The position numbers and the translations under genes were made by a program. A stretch of DNA of 15,124 nucleotides, taken from the NCBI GenBank assembly GCA_047615875.1, contig JBLHGU010000123.1, positions 1-15,124 of the forward strand. Reading direction: 5' to 3'. Origin of the DNA: JBLHGU01 sp047615875. Its GTDB lineage: Bacteria > Pseudomonadota > Gammaproteobacteria > Arenicellales > CAJQKF01. Shown here one piece after another: positions 7,604-14,922 of the stretch (the stretch's first letter is position 1; every line of letters begins with the position of its first letter). The notes beneath the pieces are model-generated. The model was given only the letters and a program-made list of their open reading frames with translations, was not told where the DNA came from and did not search any database.

Positions 7604-8532
7604 TACTCTTCGGTCTCCGAAAGTCGAAAACCACGTTTTAAAAGACCCACTATTTCATCTAGTGATTCACCATTACGGTGCATTTCATCGCGGTATACGT
7701 CCAAAATACTATTTAGCTTGGACGCGGCTTCTTCATATTGGGCCTGTGAACTGTCAAGCTTTTTTACCAGGGCCGCAGCGGCGCGAATAACATCAGAAAA
7801 ATCCTTTACGACAGTTTCCTGTTGAACCTGGAAGCGTGGTAGTAACACGGTCGCAGTGATATCCTCTATACGGCTGATCAGATAGGTCTGGGTATCGGTT
7901 AGGCGCAAATAGAAATAACCGAAAAAGAGATAGCAGACAATGGCCGTCATGGTGGTGGATAGTGCTGTCGACATGCCATAAATAATATCGCCCAGGCCAC
8001 TGATCTCATTGATGTTGGAAATCATATCTGAGGCGCCTAATAGCGCAATAGACAGAGAGACGATGGTGCCAAATACACCAGTTAAAATCATTATGTTGTG
8101 GACAAACTTGGGAAAGCCAATTAATGACGACTCGCTGGCGATCAAAGTAGATGCCAGTGCATTGTGATTGATTGCTGTGCGTCGATTATGTAAATCCAGT
8201 AGTGTGCGATAACGCTGGATAATTAGTGATTGAGTATCAACGCCCTGTGTAGGTTCAACTTTTTGCCGGATATTCAATATAAACCGGTTAAGCATCTGTT
8301 CTTCCTTGTGATACCGCATGAACAGCATAACCAGACGAAAGAGACCCGACAGGAACAGTAGTAGGATGCCACCATTGATTGACATGCCAAGGTCACTGAC
8401 TTGATCCTTGATATAAATCTGGTGAAGAAAATCGCTTTGCCAGAAAATGATCGCAACACAAATAGCACTAAGTATGCCGATCTGGATCAGAATATTGCGA
8501 GTATAGAAATGATTTGTGGTTTCAGTATTCAT
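7603..8532 (-). CDS. MotA/TolQ/ExbB proton channel family protein
   Basis: Inner-membrane channel subunit of an ion-driven 5:2-type motor, 309 residues. Four hydrophobic helices are visible at about 14-32, 51-71, 143-167 and 184-210. Helices three and four carry the family signature: LTGVFGTIVSLSIALLGA (150-167) and GMSTALSTTMTAIVCYL (186-202), with the small-residue and threonine pattern that lines the ion path. Between helices two and three is a cytoplasmic stretch of about 70 residues; the C-terminal tail (about 212-309) is helical and charged. It starts at ATG 8532 after a leader of about 200 nt that separates it from the divergent acetyltransferase gene, and is the first gene of the mnmG-parB unit. 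I cannot place it in Tol, Exb, Mot or Zorya. No TonB, TolA, Pal, flagellar or nuclease gene is nearby. Confidence 0.82.
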   Translation of the reverse strand: MNTETTNHFYTRNILIQIGILSAICVAIIFWQSDFLHQIYIKDQVSDLGMSINGGILLLFLSGLFRLVMLFMRYHKEEQMLNRFILNIRQKVEPTQGVDTQSLIIQRYRTLLDLHNRRTAINHNALASTLIASESSLIGFPKFVHNIMILTGVFGTIVSLSIALLGASDMISNINEISGLGDIIYGMSTALSTTMTAIVCYLFFGYFYLRLTDTQTYLISRIEDITATVLLPRFQVQQETVVKDFSDVIRAAAALVKKLDSSQAQYEEAASKLNSILDVYRDEMHRNGESLDEIVGLLKRGFRLSETEE

Positions 8533-8746
8533 ACAGTTAGTTTAATACGGCGTGGGGTCCGTGCCGGCGGCGAACCGGATGTTGGCCGACAGGTGTCTGC
8601 GTTATCAGCGCTAAGATGCCAGAAAATTACTGCAATTATCGCATGAATTCAATGGCTTCGTTCCAATATCCAATGCGGGTTGTGGGTATTTTCGGATCAG
8701 AAAGTGATAGATTAGTGGTTAATTACATGGCAATTTGAGGGTGAGC

Positions 8747-9175
8747 GTGGATGCCAACATAGAAATAGTGCTAGTAGACTGGCAATCTGCCGCGAGGTCG
8801 TTGACCGCGATTCGTTATCAGGTGTTCGTGGTGGAGCAAAAAGTACCCGTCGAGTTGGAGTTGGACGAACTGGACCCGGTTAGTCTGCATGCGCTAGCCC
8901 ACGATGGATCGAATTGTGTGCTCGGCACGGGCAGATTGACGCCAACTGGAAAAATTGGACGAATGGCTGTCGATATCGGATATCGTGGCTGTGGTGTTGG
9001 TGGAAAACTTTTATCTGCACTAATTCAAGCGGCTAGACAGCGTGGCGACGATCAAGTGTGTCTTTCAGCTCAAATTAGTGCATTGCGGTTTTACCACCGT
9101 TATGGGTTCATTATTCAGAGCGAAATTTTCATGGACGCAGGTATTCCACATCAGGACATGTGTCTTAGGCTGTGA
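8747..9175 (+). CDS. GNAT family N-acetyltransferase (ElaA-like)
   Basis: Small cytosolic acetyltransferase of the GNAT fold, most like the ElaA/YjcF group. The early YQVFVVEQKVP segment and later AQISALRFYHRYGF and GIPHQDM segments are the hallmarks of that group. The acetyl-CoA pyrophosphate loop is RGCGVGGKLL. The substrate is unknown. The frame is open further upstream, to a TTG at 8735 and a GTG at 8741. I prefer GTG 8747 because GAGG at 8737-8740 then sits 6 nt upstream as a ribosome binding site, giving 142 residues. It is a single gene, divergent from the motor operon, with a probable new promoter just after its end. Confidence 0.88.
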   Translation: MDANIEIVLVDWQSAARSLTAIRYQVFVVEQKVPVELELDELDPVSLHALAHDGSNCVLGTGRLTPTGKIGRMAVDIGYRGCGVGGKLLSALIQAARQRGDDQVCLSAQISALRFYHRYGFIIQSEIFMDAGIPHQDMCLRL

Positions 9176-9180
9176 AAGAG

Positions 9181-9212
9181 TATAATTTCAGATATTCTTT
9201 CTCCTCTTTAGG
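9181..9212 (+). promoter_or_regulatory. Probable promoter -10 box and ribosome binding site for the DUF2782 gene
   Basis: A perfect TATAAT lies at 9181-9186, just after the acetyltransferase stop. An AGGA at 9209-9212 sits 9 nt before the ATG at 9222. The -35 region at the expected spacing is poor, so strength and use are uncertain. Confidence 0.45.
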
Positions 9213-9221
9213 ACTGTCGGC

Positions 9222-9518
9222 ATGCGAATTTTTAGTGGAACACTCATAACCTGCCTGGTACTTGGCACAACAACTGCTGTATTGGCTCAGGAGCAGACTG
9301 CTACGCCGGAGGAAACTCGAGTTAGTCGTGAAGAAGCAGGACAGTCGATAGTTGAACACCGAGTTGAGGGCAGGCTGGAAAGCGTCAGTATTACCCCACC
9401 AACTGGCCCCGCCTACTTTATAGAAGATCGTCAGGGAGACGGGTCGTTAACTTCATTAAATGATGGTTCCGTTGATGCTAATTTCAATATTCGCACCTGG
9501 AAGTTGGGTGTATGGTAG
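9222..9518 (+). CDS. DUF2782 domain-containing secreted protein
   Basis: 98-residue exported protein. Residues 1-22 form a signal peptide ending in AVLA before QEQ. The mature part carries the DUF2782 pattern: HRVEGRLESVSITPPTGPAYFIED followed by DGDGS-like residues and a closing RTWKLGVW. DUF2782 is a small family found mainly in gammaproteobacteria with no established function. Its stop overlaps the start of the next secreted-protein gene by 7 nt, so the two are likely made together and may act together in the periplasm. Confidence 0.8.
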   Translation: MRIFSGTLITCLVLGTTTAVLAQEQTATPEETRVSREEAGQSIVEHRVEGRLESVSITPPTGPAYFIEDRQGDGSLTSLNDGSVDANFNIRTWKLGVW

Positions 9519-9913
9519 TTCGGTTTTTAACTCTATTGGCTGTATTTTCGATTGCTGGAATTGCAACTATTCCATTGCCAAGCGAAGCGGGTGAAGTTCG
9601 TTTTTACAAAATAAGTAAGAAGAGCCAGCAATCTGAGGTGCGTCTGGTACGAAACCGCAATGAATCCGGTTGCCACAATTTTCTGCGTAATAAAGATATT
9701 TATCGCGTGGCCCAGGTTGGATTTACTTATTGCACTGTTTTTGAACAAAAAGATTGTCCAAATAATAAGGGTTTAGTTATGGAATGGCGTGGCAAGGTAA
9801 AGAAAAATAGTATTAGATCACAGCCCGGCGAGCGTCTAATGCCTGGTGATCTGTGGTTCTTTAAGGATGGTGAGGAGCAAACCCTAAGATCCTGGTTGTG
9901 TGTTAAGAATTAG
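9512..9913 (+). CDS. Secreted four-cysteine protein of unknown function
   Basis: I do not recognise this 133-residue protein. A hydrophobic N-terminus (residues 4-21) and a likely cleavage after SEA (residue 26) indicate export. The mature chain is basic and has exactly four cysteines, C54, C74, C82 and C130, which could form two disulfides. Aromatic clusters are seen in DLWFFKDG and in RSWLC near the end, suggesting a small beta-rich domain. It overlaps the DUF2782 gene by 7 nt, so co-expression is likely, and it converges on the response-regulator gene with a 22-nt gap. That it is a real gene rests on the signal peptide, the coupling and the cysteine pattern. Confidence 0.7.
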   Translation: MVVRFLTLLAVFSIAGIATIPLPSEAGEVRFYKISKKSQQSEVRLVRNRNESGCHNFLRNKDIYRVAQVGFTYCTVFEQKDCPNNKGLVMEWRGKVKKNSIRSQPGERLMPGDLWFFKDGEEQTLRSWLCVKN

Positions 9914-9935
9914 GCTTCTCAGCCGACAAATCCTG

Positions 9936-10667
9936 CTAACCTTTAATCCAGTTTCTCACTGCGGCCGTATGACGCCGACTGACCTCAAGAGTTTCTTCAA
10001 CCCCGTGTAATCTGACGTGCCAACGCCCCGAGTTTTGTTTTTCCATGCCTCGAATATGGGCTATGGAAACGATGGCATTGCGATGGATGCGCAGGAATTC
10101 TCCTTCAAATTCTGTTTCCAGACTAACCAATGAGTCTTCGATGTAGTGACGCTCAGTCTTGGTTCGCACACGAACATACTTGTTGTCCGCCATAAAATAA
10201 ACTACATCTCTGACTGGAATAATGGTTATTTGACCCCTTAGTTGCACACTGATATGGGAGCGAGAGGAGCCCAGATTATTGTCCGACTTTATTCTGGCAA
10301 GCTTTTCCTCAGTGACCGGAGAAACTTTGTCGAGCGCTGTTCCCAGGCGGTCCTTGCGAATGGGTTTGAGAAGATAATCTACCGCATTTACTTCAAACGC
10401 TTCGACGGCATGTTGATCATAGGCAGTGGTGAATATAATCGGTGGAGGGTTTTGCATCCGACTGATATGCATGGCTGATTCGAGTCCATCCATTACAGGC
10501 ATACGTATGTCCATAAGAACCAGATCGGGATTTGTCGCGTTAACAGTAAATAGAGCTTCACGCCCATTAGTTGCCTCGAATAGCTCAATTTCAGGTCGAA
10601 GACCTGAGACGAGTTGTTTAAGACGTTCCCGGGCCAGTTGTTCGTCATCGACAATCAGAATTTTCAT
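9936..10667 (-). CDS. LytTR-family response regulator (AlgR-like)
   Basis: DNA-binding response regulator, 243 residues. The receiver domain (about 1-115) has the acidic pair D7-D8, the phospho-acceptor D53 in LVLMDIRMP, T81 and K101 in LLKPI, so all key residues are kept. The output domain (about 138-240) is LytTR, with the VVYFMADNKYVRV and FLRIHRNAIVS blocks typical of AlgR, LytR and AgrA. A good ribosome binding site (GGAG on the - strand, bases 10676-10679) sits 8 nt before the ATG. It follows the histidine kinase gene by 24 nt, so the two are a cognate pair. In Pseudomonas algR precedes hemC; here the convergent neighbour is the four-cysteine gene. Targets are unknown. Confidence 0.93.
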   Translation of the reverse strand: MKILIVDDEQLARERLKQLVSGLRPEIELFEATNGREALFTVNATNPDLVLMDIRMPVMDGLESAMHISRMQNPPPIIFTTAYDQHAVEAFEVNAVDYLLKPIRKDRLGTALDKVSPVTEEKLARIKSDNNLGSSRSHISVQLRGQITIIPVRDVVYFMADNKYVRVRTKTERHYIEDSLVSLETEFEGEFLRIHRNAIVSIAHIRGMEKQNSGRWHVRLHGVEETLEVSRRHTAAVRNWIKG

Positions 10668-10691
10668 TGGGGATTCTCCAGTCTTGTTGGT

Positions 10692-11756
10692 TTAACTCTC
10701 GGACTGCGCCTTGACTAAAGGCGCATCGATGCTTATGTTGAACCGATCTACGGTTTCCCGTATGTTGATTTTTACATCCCCACCAAACTGGCGCTTTAAA
10801 CGCTCTTTTATATTTTTCAACGCTATTTGATTGCCACCCTGTCGAGTAGATTTAATTTCTGGCACTGGATTGGTAATTAGAATTAACAGGCGTTCATCCT
10901 CGCAGGTGCAGTCAATGGTTATTTTACCACCTGCCAGATTAGGTTCTATGCCGTGATATACCGCATTCTCCAGCAGGGGCTGCAGCGTTAAACCAGGGAT
11001 TGTTGCGTTCATCGCATCTTCAGTTGTGTGCCATTCTACCGTTAGTCGATCGCCTAATCTAAGTTTTTCTATATTCAGATACTGCTTAGCAATTTCAATG
11101 TCTGAAGCTAACGACACTACCTTTTTGTCTTGTCTAATGACCACTCGAAAAATATCAGCGAGGTCTTCGATAGCCTTTTCTGCCCGTTCGGGATCCGAGC
11201 GAATTAAACTGGCAACGCTGTTTAGTGTATTGAAGAAAAAATGTGGACGAATTCGCGCTTGCAAAGCTTTCATTCGGTTTGTTATATTTTTTCTTCTTGC
11301 CATTCGCTCGCGGCGTGAAGCAACGGCAATCTGTATGACCATAAGATAGCCAAGCACAGTTATCACTGTCACTTGAATGGCCAACTGGGTTGGAATTGCC
11401 GGAGGCCAGTAATCTGACAAAGCAGAATATGACAGGTGCCCGGCAACCCACAGCAGAGTAAAATAGGCGATAGACGCAGTAATTAAAACTGTCAAAATAA
11501 TGCCGGCATACAAGGGAATCCGTTGAATAAAACGGTAGAGTAGGCGTAAGGGAGCATAGGTAATTGCGGCTACACACAAACCAAACAAAATAAACATCAA
11601 GATGACCGGAATCAGTCCGAAGTCAAGGTTGCGGTGGTAGGTCATTGCGGCAATCAGAGAGAAAATGCTTGCTACCAACATGACATAAGACAAGATGTCA
11701 CTACCCTTAAAGCGTAGTAGATAAGGTTTATTGAGACTGCTGAATTCAATTATCAC
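10692..11756 (-). CDS. LytS/AlgZ-type sensor histidine kinase
   Basis: Inner-membrane sensor kinase of the His_kinase (PF06580) type, 354 residues, partner of the downstream LytTR regulator. Four membrane helices are predicted at about 23-41, 47-65, 82-102 and 122-146, with no large periplasmic domain, as in AlgZ/FimS. The phospho-acceptor block RIRPHFFFNTLNS has H172; the N box LLENAVYHGI has N264; the final ATP-lid block is GGNQIALKNIKERL (307-320). The only usual start codon available is GTG 11756, which has no clear Shine-Dalgarno sequence; the frame stays open for 29 more codons upstream without ATG, GTG or TTG. It lies 71 nt downstream of ctpA, close enough for read-through transcription. 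Confidence 0.92.
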   Translation of the reverse strand: MIIEFSSLNKPYLLRFKGSDILSYVMLVASIFSLIAAMTYHRNLDFGLIPVILMFILFGLCVAAITYAPLRLLYRFIQRIPLYAGIILTVLITASIAYFTLLWVAGHLSYSALSDYWPPAIPTQLAIQVTVITVLGYLMVIQIAVASRRERMARRKNITNRMKALQARIRPHFFFNTLNSVASLIRSDPERAEKAIEDLADIFRVVIRQDKKVVSLASDIEIAKQYLNIEKLRLGDRLTVEWHTTEDAMNATIPGLTLQPLLENAVYHGIEPNLAGGKITIDCTCEDERLLILITNPVPEIKSTRQGGNQIALKNIKERLKRQFGGDVKINIRETVDRFNISIDAPLVKAQSES

Positions 11757-11827
11757 TAGCGTGGGCAGCCGTAGCCAGATTTCAGGAGAACGCGAAGTTT
11801 CAAAGAATATTGGGTCAAGCGCACAGG

Positions 11828-13135
11828 TTATTCCTGTTTTGCCTTACTAATAATAAATAATCCTTTTAAAAGGTTGAGTGCTTCACGAATCAGTGGATCT
11901 TTGTTTAGTGTGTTACCTGTAATGTTCTCATCAGTTTTGTCAGAATTATTTTCATTTTGCAAATGTCCGGCAAGATCCTCCTCACGAAGCCCACGACCTC
12001 TGGATTCATCCACTTCTTTCTCATTAATAACGAGATCTCCTGAGAGAATATCAGGGTCAATTCCAGTTGCCTGTATTGAATTTCCCGATGGCGTGTAATA
12101 GCGGGCGGTAGTAATTTTTAAAGCTGCGCCATTTTTGAGTGGCAAAATAGTCTGCACTGAGCCTTTACCGAAGGTCTGGCTACCCAAAATTATTGCTCGG
12201 TGGTGATCTTTCAGTGCTCCAGCAACTATCTCTGATGCCGATGCAGAGCCACCATTAACGAGTAGCACAATGGGTTCACCGTTAAGAATATCGCCGCGAG
12301 TTGCATCGAAACTAGATTCTGATTCATCATTACGGCCACGAGTTGAAACAATCGTCCCGCTATTAAGGAATAAGTCGCTGACTTGTATTGCGCCACTTAA
12401 TACGCCACCGGGATTATTTCGCAGGTCCAGTATCAAGCCGTATACCGAGTTGTCCGCATCGCTTTTCAGTCGTTGCAAAGTATCACGCAAAGCACTTGCT
12501 GTATTGGCCTGAAACTGTGTGACTCGTACATAGATATAATGCTCGTCGATCAATTCGCCACGTACGCTGGAAATTTTGATTACCGCCCGCTTAAGGGTGA
12601 CTCGTAACGGTCTACCACGCCCTTCACGCAATATAGTAAGAACTATTTCAGCACCTGGTTCGCCGCGCATGCGCTTAATGGCGTCATCGAGGCTCAGCCC
12701 CTTGACGGGGGTGTCGTCAAGGCGGGTGATAATGTCCCCCGGTTTGATGCCGGCATGGAAAGCCGGTGTACCATCAATGGGTGTTATTACCTTGATCAAA
12801 CCATTTTCCATGGTGACCTCGATACCCAGTCCGCCAAACCGACCTTCACTGCCAATCTGAATCTCCTCAAAAGACTCAGCGCTGAGATAAGCGGAATGAG
12901 GGTCAAGGCCGCTCAGCATGCCTCCAATAGCGCTGCGCAATAGATCGAAATCATCTACTGGTTCGACATAATCGTTTTTTATCAGTCCAAAAACTTCGGA
13001 AAAAATCCGCAACTCATCAATGGGCAGTTTTTGCTGATTATCTTGTGCATAAGATGCGCCCACACCCGACAATGTTAGAAGAAAACCCAGACTTAATGCT
13101 GGCAAATGACTTGTGTAAATAGGAATTATGGACAT
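11828..13135 (-). CDS. ctpA: Carboxy-terminal processing protease, S41 family (CtpA)
   Basis: Periplasmic Ser-Lys protease that trims or degrades envelope proteins; CtpA-type members in other proteobacteria degrade peptidoglycan hydrolases. It is 435 residues. A signal sequence (1-30) ends in ASYA. A PDZ domain spans about 98-182, with the substrate loop near GRFGGLGIEV. The S41 catalytic core has the LILDLRNNPGGVL block (234-246), the serine motif GGSASASEI with S299, and the lysine motif TFGKGSVQ with K324. The stretch 365-405 is charged and poorly conserved-looking. It starts 13 nt after envC, with which it forms a common gammaproteobacterial pair, and may be produced to limit or process cell-wall enzymes. 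The exact substrate is unknown. Confidence 0.93.
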   Translation of the reverse strand: MSIIPIYTSHLPALSLGFLLTLSGVGASYAQDNQQKLPIDELRIFSEVFGLIKNDYVEPVDDFDLLRSAIGGMLSGLDPHSAYLSAESFEEIQIGSEGRFGGLGIEVTMENGLIKVITPIDGTPAFHAGIKPGDIITRLDDTPVKGLSLDDAIKRMRGEPGAEIVLTILREGRGRPLRVTLKRAVIKISSVRGELIDEHYIYVRVTQFQANTASALRDTLQRLKSDADNSVYGLILDLRNNPGGVLSGAIQVSDLFLNSGTIVSTRGRNDESESSFDATRGDILNGEPIVLLVNGGSASASEIVAGALKDHHRAIILGSQTFGKGSVQTILPLKNGAALKITTARYYTPSGNSIQATGIDPDILSGDLVINEKEVDESRGRGLREEDLAGHLQNENNSDKTDENITGNTLNKDPLIREALNLLKGLFIISKAKQE

Positions 13136-13148
13136 TGAAAAATTAGTT

Positions 13149-14306
13149 CTAATGGCGAGTTATAAATTGCGCCGGATTAATCGGGTTGCCATTATGTCGA
13201 ATTTCGAAATACAGGCTGCTTTGCTGTTGGCCACCAGTATTGCCAACTCGTGCTATTAGTGTCCCTCGTTCTACTTTATCGCCGACTCTCAAGAGCAATT
13301 CGCTCAGAAAACCATACAGGCTCATGACACCATTACCATGATCAACTACCAATAATAAACCAAATCCTCGGAACCAGTCAGAAAAGACCACTTGTCCCCC
13401 GGAAACTGACCGTACGTCTGCACCACTGGAGGCTGCTAGAATCATTCCAGTTGATGCAATGCCAGTATCGGGGTTTTTATGTCTGAATCCGCTAATGGTT
13501 GTGCCTGATAACGGCAAGCTTGCCGAGGTGGCCTGTTGGTCATCTGTTGAGGTGATTAGTTGAGGGTGTTTTTCACTGGCTGATTGCAAACCTGAAACGA
13601 GTTTTTTCAGTTGTTGATGTTCTAGTAATTTTTCTTCAAGGCGCCGATTTTTGAGATCTATTCGCTGATTAAGAGATTTAAGTTTGGTTTGCCGCAAGTC
13701 ACTGGTTGTGCGAAGTTCTGCCTTATACGAGGCAGCGGTTTGCTGTAATTCTAGAATACGGTGTGACTCCTGTTGCCGAGCAGTTTGTTTTTTACCAAGC
13801 AGATTCAAATGAGATTGAATTACTTTTAACTCGAAGATTAAATCTTGTGCTATATAGTCGTAAAACTTTAGTGTTCTCTGCAAATCTTTTGGACGATCCG
13901 TGTCGAGGAGGATTTGCAAGCGGCTTTTGCCTTTCAGTCTTTGCTTGGCTAATGCCAGGAGATAGAGTTTTCGTTTTTGTTCAGGCAGTCCTTGTTCTAG
14001 CTCACTAATTTCTCGGTTAAGTCTATCTGTGGTTTGAAATGACTGATCAAGATCTGCAGCGAGGCTGCCTTGTTGTAGGGACAGGGATTGTATTTGTCTT
14101 TCTATTTCTTCTAGTTCATTGCCCAGAGTGTCCTGCTGCTTTGCGCCATTGCGAAGACTACGACTTAAACTTTTAATCTCCTGGCGTAACGATTCAAGTT
14201 GCTGTGTGGATGTTTGAGTAAACCCGGTTTCCCATGATATTGTCGTGACAAATGCGATAAAACAGGTCAGTCGGGAAAGGTGAAATCGGCAGGTTCTGGT
14301 TATCAA
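13149..14306 (-). CDS. envC: Murein hydrolase activator EnvC-like protein (degenerate LytM domain)
   Basis: Periplasmic activator of cell-separation amidases, 385 residues. An N-terminal signal-like segment (about 8-30) is followed by a long coiled coil (33-245) and a C-terminal LytM/M23 domain (about 268-383). The zinc ligands of active M23 peptidases are replaced: STGMIL (285-290) stands where the His/Asp block would be, LYGF (330-333) where LYGH is usual, and SLYFEIRH (364-371) where HxH is usual. This matches EnvC, which activates amidases rather than cutting peptidoglycan itself. The start is TTG 14306, the only start in frame before an upstream stop, without an obvious Shine-Dalgarno sequence. 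It heads the leftward envC-ctpA-kinase-regulator run. Confidence 0.9.
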   Translation of the reverse strand: MITRTCRFHLSRLTCFIAFVTTISWETGFTQTSTQQLESLRQEIKSLSRSLRNGAKQQDTLGNELEEIERQIQSLSLQQGSLAADLDQSFQTTDRLNREISELEQGLPEQKRKLYLLALAKQRLKGKSRLQILLDTDRPKDLQRTLKFYDYIAQDLIFELKVIQSHLNLLGKKQTARQQESHRILELQQTAASYKAELRTTSDLRQTKLKSLNQRIDLKNRRLEEKLLEHQQLKKLVSGLQSASEKHPQLITSTDDQQATSASLPLSGTTISGFRHKNPDTGIASTGMILAASSGADVRSVSGGQVVFSDWFRGFGLLLVVDHGNGVMSLYGFLSELLLRVGDKVERGTLIARVGNTGGQQQSSLYFEIRHNGNPINPAQFITRH

Positions 14307-14323
14307 TTCGGGTGCGGGGGTGC

Positions 14324-14354
14324 TTGCAACACTATCATTTTATTAGTGTATAAT
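14324..14354 (+). promoter_or_regulatory. Promoter with embedded inverted repeat upstream of the ArsR gene
   Basis: TATAAT at 14349-14354 is a perfect -10 box. TTGCAA at 14324-14329 is a 4/6 match to -35, at a long 19-bp spacing. Between and overlapping them is a perfect inverted repeat, ACACTA (14329-14334), 9 bp, TAGTGT (14344-14349). An inverted repeat across the -35/-10 spacer is the usual operator position for an autoregulating ArsR repressor, and it would also cover the upstream region of envC on the other strand. Binding by the downstream ArsR protein is inferred. Confidence 0.5.
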
Positions 14355-14394
14355 TGATGGTTAATATTCTAAGATCGAGTAATGAGTTAGTTAT

Positions 14395-14751
14395 ATGTCC
14401 GAGCTACAACTGGCGGCCAATAATGGTGATTTTTCAGAAGCAGTTGAATCACTTTTGGCGAACGAGGCGGATATTTATAAAGCATCCAGGGCTCTAAAAG
14501 CCATGGGTCATCCATTAAGGTTGAAAATATTATGTGTGCTTGCTGGATTAAACGAGACCAGTGTACAGGATCTGGTCGAGATTGTTGGTACTTCACAAAG
14601 CAATATTTCGCAGCATTTGTCCATACTTCGAGATAAAGGCATTCTGGCGTCAAGAAAAGATGCTAACAAGGTTTTTTATCGTATTGGCGACGAAAATATA
14701 CTGGCGTTAGTAGGAACGATGAAAGAAATCTTCTGCTCCAGCCCCTCGTGA
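14395..14751 (+). CDS. ArsR-family winged-helix repressor, probable persulfide/thiol sensor (SqrR/BigR-like)
   Basis: 118-residue winged-helix dimeric repressor. The core begins at ALKAMGHPLRLKIL, the recognition helix lies in TSQSNISQHLSILRD (66-80), and the wing is ASRKDANKVFYRI. There is no ELCVCDL metal box as in arsenic sensors. Its only two cysteines are C47 (in KILCVL, helix 3) and C114 (in EIFC, last helix), 67 residues apart. That is the placement of the dithiol pair in the reactive-sulfur sensors SqrR and BigR, which form a tetrasulfide bridge and release DNA. The next gene on the same strand is a rhodanese, a sulfane-sulfur enzyme, which supports this reading. Family membership is clear; the ligand is inferred. 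Confidence 0.9.
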   Translation: MSELQLAANNGDFSEAVESLLANEADIYKASRALKAMGHPLRLKILCVLAGLNETSVQDLVEIVGTSQSNISQHLSILRDKGILASRKDANKVFYRIGDENILALVGTMKEIFCSSPS

Positions 14752-14904
14752 GTTAAAATCACTTCGATTTCGAATCCGTAGCCAGATACTGAGCCAGTTT
14801 TTCTTGGCATAATCAGTCATCCTGACCCGGAATTTTTTCTGAAGCTTCACTGGTAATCCCAAACGACGTTCGCGGGACCGGGCCAGCGGAGCTTTTTTAT
14901 TGTA

Positions 14905-14917
14905 TTGGGAGCCCCAA
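14905..14917 (+). promoter_or_regulatory. Small hairpin over the ribosome-binding region of the rhodanese gene
   Basis: TTGGG, a 3-nt loop AGC, then CCCAA: a perfect 5-bp stem that contains the only Shine-Dalgarno-like GGGAG upstream of GTG 14923. It could dampen initiation. The rest of 14752-14922 shows no clear gene or terminator. Confidence 0.3.
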
Positions 14918-14922
14918 GAACC

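Noticed and set aside
6014..8532. Motor pair as a Zorya anti-phage system (ZorA/ZorB)
   Set aside because: The tail is on the wrong subunit, no OmpA-like peptidoglycan-binding motif is seen, and no ZorC, ZorD or ZorE-like gene is adjacent; the neighbours are housekeeping genes.
8401..8646. Plus-strand open frame over the start of the channel gene and the gap
   Set aside because: It is mostly antisense to a well-supported membrane protein gene and has no protein-like features.
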